Shown in pieces: positions 24,256-33,291 of a DNA stretch of 64,000 nt. This stretch comes from CAVQGM01 sp963712065 (GTDB lineage Bacteria > Actinomycetota > Acidimicrobiia > Acidimicrobiales > Acidimicrobilacustridaceae). Each line of letters starts with the position of its first letter. Within the stretch, counting starts at the first letter, position 1. The notes beneath the pieces were generated by a model. The model ran no database searches, was not told the origin of the DNA, and was given only the letters and a program-made list of their open reading frames with translations. Made by a program: the position numbers and the translations under genes. The stretch is taken from the NCBI GenBank assembly GCA_963712065.1, contig CAVQGM010000001.1:1302001-1366000 (forward strand), in the 5' to 3' direction.

Positions 24256-25590
24256 TCACAGGTTCGGCAGATACCGGTCGAGCTCGAACGGCGTGACCTG
24301 GGACTTGTAGTCGATCCACTCGGCCCGCTTGTTGCGGAGGAACCACTCGAAGATGTGCTCGCCGAGGGCCTCGGCCACCAACTCCGAGCCCTCCATGACG
24401 TCGAGTGCGTCGGAGAGCGACTGAGGGAGGGCCCGGATGCCCTCGGCGACGCGCTCCTCGTTGGTCATCTCGAACACGTTGGCCGACGCCTCGGGCGGGA
24501 GGTCGTAGCCCTCCTCGATGCCCTTCAGCCCGGCAGCCAGCATCACCGAGTAGGCGAGGTACGGGTTGCAGGCCGGGTCGGGCGACCGGAACTCGATCCG
24601 GGTCGACGACTGCTTCCCTCGCTTGGTGACCGGGATGCGCACGAGCGCCGAGCGGTTGTTGCGCGCCCAGGTGACGTACACGGGGGCCTCGTAGCCGACG
24701 ATCAGGCGCTTGTACGAGTTGACCACTTGGTTGGTGACGGCGGTGATCTCCGGGGCGTGGGCGAGGAGCCCGGCGATGAAGCCGCGCGCGATCTTCGAGA
24801 GCCCGTAGCCGTCACCCGTCTCGTGGAAGGCGTTGGTGTCTCCCTCGAACAGCGACATGTGGGTGTGCATGCCCGATCCCTGCACGCCGGCCAGCGGCTT
24901 GGGCATGAACGTGGCGTAGGCCCCCTGCTCGAGCGCGATCTCGCGGACGACCAGCCGGAAGGTCATGACGTTGTCGGCCATCGACAGCGCATCGGTGTAG
25001 CGGAGGTCGATCTCGTGCTGGCTCGGAGCGTCCTCGTGGAACGAGTACTCGACCGGGATGCCCATCGCCTCGAGCACCTGGATGGTGCGCTTGCGGAGAT
25101 CGCTCGCCACGTCGGCGGTGGTGAGATCGAAGTAGGAGCCGGAGTCGAGCGGCTCGAGGGGGCGACTCGGGTCACCGTCGGCGAAGTAGAAGAACTCCAT
25201 CTCGGGGGCGACCATGAACGAGAAGCCGCGCTCGTGGGCGCGGTCGAGGTTGCGCTTGAGCACCTGCCTCGGGTCGCCCTCGAACGGCGAGCCGTCGTGG
25301 TTGAGGATGTCGCAGAACATCCGGGCCGACACGTCGTCGCGGTCACCCCACGGCAGCAGCTCGAAGGTGTTGGGCTCGGGGCGGGCGAGCACGTCGCTCT
25401 CCTGCACGCGGCTGAACCCGTCGATCGCCGAGCCGTCGAAGTGCATGCCCTCCTCGAAGGCGTTCTCGAGCTCGGCGGGGGAGATGGCGACCGACTTCAG
25501 CTGGCCGAGGACGTCGGTGAACCACAGGCGGATGAGTCGTACGCCCCGCTCCTCGACCGTCCGCAGCACGTAGTCCTGCTGGCGTTCCAT
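24256..25590 (-). CDS. glnA2: Glutamine synthetase, GlnA2-like (non-adenylylated type)
   Basis: A 444-aa type I-fold glutamine synthetase: MHFDGSAIDGF, MVAPEMEFFYF, GSGMHTHMS, NSYKRLIVGYEAP and RIEFRSPDPACNPYLA are intact. The adenylylation Tyr loop of GlnA1 is absent; the region reads DLPPEASANVFEM, with Phe where Tyr would be, so GlnE probably does not regulate it. The start is ATG 25590, 8-9 bases after GGGAAG; another ATG three codons upstream (25599) sits directly on that site. First gene of glnA2-glnR. Some paralogues of this family act as gamma-glutamyl polyamine ligases. Confidence 0.88.
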   Translation of the reverse strand: MERQQDYVLRTVEERGVRLIRLWFTDVLGQLKSVAISPAELENAFEEGMHFDGSAIDGFSRVQESDVLARPEPNTFELLPWGDRDDVSARMFCDILNHDGSPFEGDPRQVLKRNLDRAHERGFSFMVAPEMEFFYFADGDPSRPLEPLDSGSYFDLTTADVASDLRKRTIQVLEAMGIPVEYSFHEDAPSQHEIDLRYTDALSMADNVMTFRLVVREIALEQGAYATFMPKPLAGVQGSGMHTHMSLFEGDTNAFHETGDGYGLSKIARGFIAGLLAHAPEITAVTNQVVNSYKRLIVGYEAPVYVTWARNNRSALVRIPVTKRGKQSSTRIEFRSPDPACNPYLAYSVMLAAGLKGIEEGYDLPPEASANVFEMTNEERVAEGIRALPQSLSDALDVMEGSELVAEALGEHIFEWFLRNKRAEWIDYKSQVTPFELDRYLPNL

Positions 25591-25640
25591 GGGCGGCATC
25601 TTCCCACGGGATCCACCCCCTCCCACCAGCCCCTTCCCTC

Positions 25641-25693
25641 GTTCACATAGCGTTCATAGAAGGGCAACGGCCGGGAAACAGCACCTTGGCAAC
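25641..25693. promoter_or_regulatory. Candidate GlnR operator with 11-bp periodicity
   Basis: In the 196-base gap between divergent glnA2 and glnII, hexamers GTTCAC (25641), GTTCAT (25652), GGCAAC (25663) and GGAAAC (25674) start exactly 11 bases apart, with a further GGCAAC at 25688. This is the layout of GlnR a/b sites (roughly GTnAC-n6-GAAAC repeats). glnR itself is in the flanking operon. Confidence 0.6.
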
Positions 25694-25786
25694 CTGCCCG
25701 CGTCTCCGGCTCCGGGCTCGTCTCGGACATCCCCGGAGGAAGGACCCAACCACCCTCGCGGGCGACCGCGGAGATCGGGAGAAACG

Positions 25787-26788
25787 GTGAGCTACAGGGC
25801 TGAGTACATCTGGATCGACGGCACGGAGCCGACCCCGCTCCTGCGCTCCAAGACGAAGATCATCGCCGACGACGAGGACCCGGGCATCTGGGGCTTCGAC
25901 GGGTCGAGCACCAACCAGGCACCGGGGAGCGCGTCGGACTGCGTGCTGAACCCCGTCTACGTCTGCCCCGACCCGATCCGAGGCGGGAACGACAAGCTCG
26001 TGCTCAACGAGGTGCTGCTCACCGACATGACGCCGCACCCGACCAACACGCGGGCGGCGTGCGCCGAGGTCGCCGAGAAGTACGCCGACCAGAAGCCGCT
26101 GTTCGGCATCGAGCAGGAGTACACGTTCCTGCAGGGCGGCTACCCGCTCGGCTGGCCGAAGGGTGGCTACCCCGGCCCGCAGGGCCCGTACTACTGCGGC
26201 GTCGGCGCCGACGAGATCTGGGGTCGCGACATCGTCGAGGCCCACACCACGGCCTGCATGGATGCCGGCATCAACATCTCGGGCACCAACGCCGAGGTGA
26301 TGATGGGCCAGTGGGAGTTCCAGATCGGCCCCGTCGCCCCGCCCCTGATCGCCGACGAGATCTACATGGCCCGGTGGCTGCTCTACCGCGTGGCCGAGGA
26401 CTTCGACGTGGCCGTCACCATCGACCCCAAGCCCATCCCCGGCGACTGGAACGGTGCCGGCGCCCACACCAACTTCTCGACCCAGGCGATGCGTGAGGAC
26501 TACGACGCCATCATCACCGCCTGCGAGGCCCTCGGGAAGAACGCCGAGGAGCACATCACGAACTACGGCGCCGGCGTCGAGCGTCGACTCACCGGCCTGC
26601 ACGAGACCGCCCCGTGGACCGAGTTCAGCTACGGCGTGTCGAACCGCGGTGCGTCGGTGCGCATCCCGTGGCAGGTCGAGATCGACCAGAAGGGCTACAT
26701 CGAGGACCGCCGGCCGAACTCGAACATGGACCCGTACACCGTGACGAGGCTCATCGTCGACACCTGCTGCTCGGCGCTCGCCGACTGA
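25787..26788 (+). CDS. glnII: Glutamine synthetase type II
   Basis: Eukaryotic-type (GSII) glutamine synthetase, 333 aa. Signatures: IWGFDGSSTNQAPG near residue 40, GIEQEYTFLQGGYPLGWP, GQWEFQIGP, GDWNGAGAHTNFST and YGAGVERRLTGLHET. The GTG at 25787 gives the usual N-terminus (SYRAEYIWIDG) and follows GGGAG. GSII is octameric or decameric and not adenylylated. Divergent from glnA2-glnR across a GlnR-like operator, so it should be nitrogen-regulated. Confidence 0.95.
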   Translation: MSYRAEYIWIDGTEPTPLLRSKTKIIADDEDPGIWGFDGSSTNQAPGSASDCVLNPVYVCPDPIRGGNDKLVLNEVLLTDMTPHPTNTRAACAEVAEKYADQKPLFGIEQEYTFLQGGYPLGWPKGGYPGPQGPYYCGVGADEIWGRDIVEAHTTACMDAGINISGTNAEVMMGQWEFQIGPVAPPLIADEIYMARWLLYRVAEDFDVAVTIDPKPIPGDWNGAGAHTNFSTQAMREDYDAIITACEALGKNAEEHITNYGAGVERRLTGLHETAPWTEFSYGVSNRGASVRIPWQVEIDQKGYIEDRRPNSNMDPYTVTRLIVDTCCSALAD

Positions 26789-26805
26789 TCCGGGAACCGG
26801 CGGCA

Positions 26806-26841
26806 CCCCTCCCCGGGCCCGGGAACGGGCCCCGGGAGGGG
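26806..26841 (+). terminator. GC-rich stem-loop between glnII and glnA
   Basis: Arms 26806-26820 and 26827-26841 pair over 15 positions with one mismatch around a 6-base loop, 18 bases after the glnII stop. No T-run. It may end or attenuate read-through into glnA. Confidence 0.5.
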
Positions 26842-26918
26842 GCGCTACTGTCGCCACGCCGAGCCGGGCGTCCCACGGAACGCACCCCGCCGGCTCCGGG
26901 CTCTCCGAGGAGGAACCA

Positions 26919-28330
<1,412 letters not shown>

Positions 28331-28343
<13 letters not shown>

Positions 28344-29491
28344 GCCCGCGGCGGCTGGGGCCGGCGGATCTCCCGGTCCCGGCGCACGGCGATCGCGTCG
28401 AGCGGGTCGAGGTCGTCGACGGCGACCGCGGCGCGGGCAAGCCCTGCGATGGCGACGTCGTCGCGCTGCAGCCCACCCAGTGCGACCGTGAAGCCGGCCG
28501 CCACGTACGGGTAGGCGCTCATGGCGCGATGGTCGACGACCACGTCGTCGCGCTCCAGCGACGGCCCGCCGTGGGCGACGAGACGGGAGCGGTAGTGGTC
28601 GAGGAGGCTGTGCTCGTGGGCGCGCCGGGTCTCTGGGTCGAGGCCGAGGACCACGGCGTAGGTGACGTCGCGAAGGGCGTTGCCCCGCCGCACCACCTGC
28701 CAGTCGAACAGACCGGCTCGGCCGTCCCGCAGGTAGGCGTTGCCCGGGTGCGGATCGCCGTGGAGCACCGTCGTCGGACCACGGTCGAGCTCCCGGGCGA
28801 TCGTCGGGTACCCGGAGAGGATCGCCGGCGCGGCGGGCGGGACGAGATCGGGTCGGCGACCCTGCAGCTTCCGGCCCCTGGAACGGATCACGCGCGTCAC
28901 GAGCCCGAGGAAGGGGTCGTCCCGAAGGCGTGGGATCCACGCCAGGTCACCGTTCGGTTCGGTGAGCCGGTCGCTGTCCCACAGCGGCGCGTGCAGGGCG
29001 GCCAGGGTGTCGAGCACGGCTCGCAGCTCGCCCACGGTCAACGGCTCGGCGACGCCCGTGAACCGAACGCCCCGCGCCGCCAGGTCCTCCAGCACGAGGA
29101 GGTATCGGCCCGTGCGGGGGTCGAACGCCGACCCGTGGACGGCCGGCGCCTCGATCGCCAGGTCGCCGCGCAGCTCGCGGTAGAAGCCGAGCTCGTTCGG
29201 TCCGAGGCCGACGAGGTTGCCGAAGAACCGGGCCATCGGCGCCCTGGGGGCCATCTTCACGAAGGCGGATGCTGGGCCTTCCCCCTCGAGGGCGACGATG
29301 CGCCGATCGGTGGTGCCCGAGGTGCCGTCGAGCACCCGCACGGCGCGCACCTCCTGACCGATGATCCCCGAGAGGGTCGCGGCGTCGAGGTCGTCGATGT
29401 GCGCCGGGAGCGCAGCCCGCCGGACGAACCGGTCGCGGACGGCTCGTCCGACCTCGCGGGCCAGGAGGGTGGGGACCGGCACCGACGCCAC
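28331..29491 (-). CDS. Aminoglycoside phosphotransferase-fold kinase
   Basis: A 386-aa member of the APH/choline-kinase-like family. The catalytic loop TVLHGDPHPGNAYL and the metal-binding GLFDWQVV are intact, and an ATP-site Lys lies in ASAFVKMAP. Such proteins phosphorylate small molecules (sugars, choline, antibiotics, macrolides); nothing indicates resistance. The start is GTG 29491 without an obvious ribosome site. Convergent with glnA and divergent from hlyIII. Confidence 0.78.
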
Positions 29492-29574
29492 GCCAGGATC
29501 ATGCCCCGAACGTGACAGGAGACCGGGCGAAGGCCCCTCGACGGCGACGGACGGGATGTCATGATGACTCGTCG

Positions 29575-30231
29575 ATGCCAGAACCCGAACCGCTCCTGGT
29601 CGCGCTGGTGAAGCCCCGTTGGCGGGGGAGGCTCCACATCGCCGCCGTGGCCGCCGCGCCCGTCCTGGCCGGGCTGCTCAGCGCCAGGGCCCGACCCGGT
29701 GCGCCGCGGGCGGCGGCGGCCGCCGCAGTGGCGGGCCTCACGACCACCTGGGCCGTGTCGGCGGCCTACCACGCGCTCCCCCTCGACCACCCCAGGCGCC
29801 CCGCCTGGCAGCGGGCCGACCACGTCGCCATCTACGCCGGCATCGCCGGCACCGTCACCCCGATGTGCCTCACCCTGCCGAGTCGGCGGGCGCGGGGCGC
29901 GGCCATCGCCGGGGTGTGGGCGACGGCCGCCGTCGGCGCGCTCACGAAGGCGATCCTCGGGGCGGACTCACCCAACTGGCCCTACCTGGCCATGGGCTGG
30001 GCGGGGGTCGCCCTCATCCCGACGACCTGGCAGGTCGCCGGTCCCGCGCCGGTGGCCCTCGTCGCCGCAGGGGGCGTGGCCTACACGGCGGGGTCGGTCG
30101 TGCTGGCGAAGAAGGCCCCCGACCCCGCGCCCGAGGTGTTCGGCTACCACGAGGTGTGGCACGCCGCGACCCTCGGCGCTGCTGCCCTCCACCTCCTCGC
30201 CGTCGACCGGGTGACGCGCCACCTGCGTTGA
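29575..30231 (+). CDS. Hemolysin III/AdipoR family membrane protein
   Basis: A 218-aa seven-helix membrane protein of the HlyIII (PAQR) family. It shows the metal-binding pattern SAAYHALPLDHP, RADHVAIYAGIAGTVTP and the C-terminal FGYHEVWHAATLGAAALH. The His residues correspond to the family's zinc site. The ATG at 29575 begins the conserved region; a longer frame reaches 29512. Function in bacteria is unclear; hydrolase activity on lipids has been suggested for eukaryotic relatives. Confidence 0.85.
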   Translation: MPEPEPLLVALVKPRWRGRLHIAAVAAAPVLAGLLSARARPGAPRAAAAAAVAGLTTTWAVSAAYHALPLDHPRRPAWQRADHVAIYAGIAGTVTPMCLTLPSRRARGAAIAGVWATAAVGALTKAILGADSPNWPYLAMGWAGVALIPTTWQVAGPAPVALVAAGGVAYTAGSVVLAKKAPDPAPEVFGYHEVWHAATLGAAALHLLAVDRVTRHLR

Positions 30232-30270
30232 CCCGCCGCGCCCGGTTCGCCGGGGTGGGAGGCTGCGCCG

Positions 30271-30939
30271 ATGCTGAGCCAGGCCATCGGCGGTCTGCTG
30301 CCGGCGGCGATCGCGGTCGCGCTGAGCCCGATCCCGGTCATCGCCGTCATCGTCGTGCTGGGGACCCCTCGGGCGCGTGCCACGGGCCCGGCCTTCGCGT
30401 TCGGCTGGATCGCCGGCCTCACGATCGTCTCGATCGCGGTCGTCGTCCTGCTCGGCGGGAGCGACACCGACGGTGCTCTGTCGACGGGGATCGAGTGGGG
30501 CAAGGTCGCGGTCGGCGTGTTGCTGCTCGTCATGGCCGCCCGGCAATGGACGAAGCGGCCCGAGCCGGGCGAGGCCGCCCCCATGCCGCGCTGGATGGCG
30601 TCGATGGACACGGTGACGCCAGCGCGAGCGGCCGCGCTCGGTGCCTTCCTCTCGGCGGCCAACCCGAAGAACCTGGCGCTCACCCTCGCCGCGTCCGCCT
30701 CCATCGCCCAAGCGGATCTCGACCGGACCGACACGGCGCTCGCCGTCCTGGTCTTCGTGGCCATCGGCTCGATGACCGTGGTCGGCTCGGTCCTGGCTCA
30801 CCTGGTGGCCGGCGCCCGGGCCGAGGCCCCGCTCGCGAGCATCAGGCGGTTCATGGTCGACAACAACGCCACCATCATGATGATCGTGCTCCTGCTCCTC
30901 GGGGCCAAGATCCTGGGGGACGGGCTCAGCGGTCTCTAG
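30271..30939 (+). CDS. GAP family (Sap/SfLAP-like) membrane protein
   Basis: A 222-aa polytopic protein with about six helices, matching the GAP family named after mycobacterial proteins needed for surface glycopeptidolipid or sulfolipid placement. Features: a first helix with ALSPIPVIAVIVVLGTPRA, and SAANPKNLALTLAAS in the second half, a LysE-like repeat pattern. GGGAGG precedes the ATG by about 8 bases. The substrate is unknown; it sits just upstream of an MMPL exporter, another family linked to envelope lipids. Confidence 0.75.
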   Translation: MLSQAIGGLLPAAIAVALSPIPVIAVIVVLGTPRARATGPAFAFGWIAGLTIVSIAVVVLLGGSDTDGALSTGIEWGKVAVGVLLLVMAARQWTKRPEPGEAAPMPRWMASMDTVTPARAAALGAFLSAANPKNLALTLAASASIAQADLDRTDTALAVLVFVAIGSMTVVGSVLAHLVAGARAEAPLASIRRFMVDNNATIMMIVLLLLGAKILGDGLSGL

Positions 30940-30955
30940 GCGGGCCTCGGGCCGG

Positions 30956-31003
30956 TTGGCGCTTGATACCCCCATGGGTAGTATGGCGATACCCCAGGGG
31001 GTA
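30956..31003 (+). promoter_or_regulatory. MMPL promoter with two CsoR-like palindromes
   Basis: TTGGCG (30956-30961), a 17-base spacer and TAGTAT (30979-30984) form a good promoter. Two palindromes of the type TACCCC-x-GGGTA lie on it: 30967-30980 (TACCCCCATGGGTA) covers the spacer and the first bases of the -10, and 30990-31003 (TACCCCAGGGGGTA) covers the start region. Centres are 23 bases apart. G-tract palindromes of this form are bound by CsoR/RcnR-family repressors. Confidence 0.6.
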
Positions 31004-31029
31004 CCGTGCACCGAGTCCAGGAGGCCGCC

Positions 31030-33201
31030 TTGTCCGCGACGACCGACACACCGCCCGACATGTCCGAGCCCACGCCGGCGGTCCGCGGCGGTGAGCCGTG
31101 GTTCGCCCGCCTGGCTCGCTTCTCGGCCCGTCGCCGGCGTTGGGTGATGATCGTGTGGTTGGTCGCCACCGTGGTCGCCGCCCCGTTGGCGCTCACCCTG
31201 TCGGGCGCGCTGTCGGGCGCCGGCTGGGAGGCCCAGGGATCGGTGGCGGTCCAGGTCCGCGACGAGCTCCGGACCGATTTCGCCCGGCTCGGCGCCGAAG
31301 CGGCCGTCGTCGTCTACCGCCAACCCGAGTCCGTCGCCGTCGATGGCACCGGCGTCGACGCCCTCGTCGCCGACCTCGACGGCGCCCCGGGCGCGGTCGC
31401 CGTCGTCGACCCCCGGACCCAGCCCGCCGAGGCCGGCCTGATCGCCCCCGACGGGCGCACCGTCCTCATCCCCGTGGCCCTCGAGGCCCAGGAGGACGCC
31501 GACCTGCCCGAGTCCGCGGGTGCGCTGATCGACCACGTCGGGGACCTCACGCTGCCCGAGGGAGCCCGGGCCGAGGTCACCGGGGAATGGCCGGTGTGGA
31601 GCGACTTCAACCAGACCAACGAGGAGGCCCTGCATCGCGCCGAGCTGCTGTCGGGCATCCCGACCGTGCTCCTGCTGCTGGTGGCGTTCGGCTCCGCCAT
31701 GGCCGCCGGGTTGCCCCTCGTGCTCGCCCTCGCCGGCATCGCCGTCGGCTTCGCCGCCCTCCACCTCCTGGGCGACACCACCCCGCTGTCGGTCTGGTCG
31801 ATGAACTTCTCGATGATGATCGGCCTCGCCGTCGGCATCGACTACAGCCTGTTCATCGTCTCCCGCTACCGCGAGGAGCGCGAGGACGGCTACGGGCCCG
31901 AGGACGCCATCGCCAACACCCTCACGACCGCCGGCAAGGCCGTCTTCTTGTCGGCGCTCACCGTGGTGCTCTCCCTCGCCGCCGTGTTCGTCGTGCCGGT
32001 GATGGTCTTCCGCTCGATGGCACTCGGCATGATCCTCGCCGTCGTCGCCGTGGCCCTCGCCGCCCTGACCCTCCTCCCCGCCGTGCTGGTCGCCATGGGC
32101 GACCGGGTGCTGGTCTCGAAGGAGAAGGACCCGGACCGGGCCGCAGAGGGTCGCTGGGCCCGCTGGACCGGGTTGGCCCTCCGCCACCCCGGGCGGACGC
32201 TGGCCGGTGGTCTCGCCCTCCTGCTCCTGCTCGCCGCCCCCGCCATCGGCATGCGCCTCGGCATGCCCGGCGCCCGAGTGGTGGACGAGGGACGGTCGAG
32301 CCGGGACGGCTACGAGCTGCTGGTCGAGGCGTTCGGGCCGGGAGCGGCGGCGCCGCTGTTCGTCACCGTGCCCGTCGAGCAGGCGCCGACCGTGGTCGGC
32401 CTGGCCGCCGCCGACCCCAACGTCGTCGACGCCCGCGTCGTGGCCGAGCCGGCCGCGACCGGGCGGACCGTCGTCCGGGTCACCCCCGGCACCGCCGTCG
32501 ACGAGCAGGCGACCTCGGACATGGTGGGTCGGCTTCGCGACGGCATCGGAGAGGCAGTGCCGGAGGCGCTGGTCGGCGGGCCCGCGGCCCAGAACCACGA
32601 CCTCACCGCCGCGCTCCTCGGCAAGGCGCCCCTCGCCATCGGGCTCATCATGCTCGTCGCCTTCGTGCTGCTGCTCGTCGTGTTCAGGAGCGTCGCCATC
32701 GCCGTGTCCTCGATCGTCCTGAACCTGCTCAGCGTGGCCGCCAGCTTCGGCTTCGCCACGATCGTGTTCCAGCACGGGATCGGCGCCGGACTCATCGGCA
32801 TCGAGCACCAGGGCTTCGTCGACGCCTGGGCGCCGCTGTTCTTCTTCGCCCTGCTCTTCGGGCTCTCGATGGACTACCAGCTGTTCCTGCTGGCCGCGAT
32901 CCGCGAGCGGTACGAGGCGACGGGCGACACGAGGACGGCCATCCGAGAGGGCATCGCCCGCACCGGGCGGCCGATCACCAACGCCGCGCTCATCATGATC
33001 GTGGTCTTCGTCGCCTTCGGCATCACCGGCCCGATCCCGCCGACCGAGCTCGGCGTCACCCTCGCCGTCGCCGTCGCGCTCGACGCCACCGTCGTCCGGA
33101 TGATGCTCGTGCCGTCGGTGATGGGACTGCTGGGCGAGCGCAACTGGTGGCTGCCGGCCTGGCTCGGCCGCATCCTCCCCCGGGTGCAGTTCGCCCACTG
33201 A
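31030..33201 (+). CDS. MMPL/RND family transporter
   Basis: A 723-aa export protein with about 12 helices in two homologous halves. Each half carries the proton-relay motif: GLAVGIDYSLFIVSRYREE in the first and FGLSMDYQLFLLAAIRERY in the second. The extracytoplasmic porter loops follow helices 1 and 7. I select TTG 31030 because AGGAGG lies 5 bases upstream; GTG 31006 would add eight residues and start inside the operator region. The promoter carries two CsoR-like palindromes, suggesting metal- or thiol-responsive expression. Cargo unknown. Confidence 0.9.
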   Translation: MSATTDTPPDMSEPTPAVRGGEPWFARLARFSARRRRWVMIVWLVATVVAAPLALTLSGALSGAGWEAQGSVAVQVRDELRTDFARLGAEAAVVVYRQPESVAVDGTGVDALVADLDGAPGAVAVVDPRTQPAEAGLIAPDGRTVLIPVALEAQEDADLPESAGALIDHVGDLTLPEGARAEVTGEWPVWSDFNQTNEEALHRAELLSGIPTVLLLLVAFGSAMAAGLPLVLALAGIAVGFAALHLLGDTTPLSVWSMNFSMMIGLAVGIDYSLFIVSRYREEREDGYGPEDAIANTLTTAGKAVFLSALTVVLSLAAVFVVPVMVFRSMALGMILAVVAVALAALTLLPAVLVAMGDRVLVSKEKDPDRAAEGRWARWTGLALRHPGRTLAGGLALLLLLAAPAIGMRLGMPGARVVDEGRSSRDGYELLVEAFGPGAAAPLFVTVPVEQAPTVVGLAAADPNVVDARVVAEPAATGRTVVRVTPGTAVDEQATSDMVGRLRDGIGEAVPEALVGGPAAQNHDLTAALLGKAPLAIGLIMLVAFVLLLVVFRSVAIAVSSIVLNLLSVAASFGFATIVFQHGIGAGLIGIEHQGFVDAWAPLFFFALLFGLSMDYQLFLLAAIRERYEATGDTRTAIREGIARTGRPITNAALIMIVVFVAFGITGPIPPTELGVTLAVAVALDATVVRMMLVPSVMGLLGERNWWLPAWLGRILPRVQFAH

Positions 33202-33242
33202 CCGAGACGCCCCACCGACCCTGACGAGATGACGCCCACCCG

Positions 33243-33278
33243 GGCTCGTGTCGGCGCGAGGATGCGTCGACACGAGCC
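33243..33278. repeat. 11-bp inverted repeat with 14-base spacer upstream of the GH2 gene
   Basis: Arms 33243-33253 (GGCTCGTGTCG) and 33268-33278 are perfectly complementary. It is 41 bases after the MMPL stop and 13 bases before the GH2 ATG. It may be an operator for a sugar-responsive repressor or a terminator of the MMPL transcript; there is no T-run. Confidence 0.5.
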
Positions 33279-33291
33279 GGGGGGGCGGACC

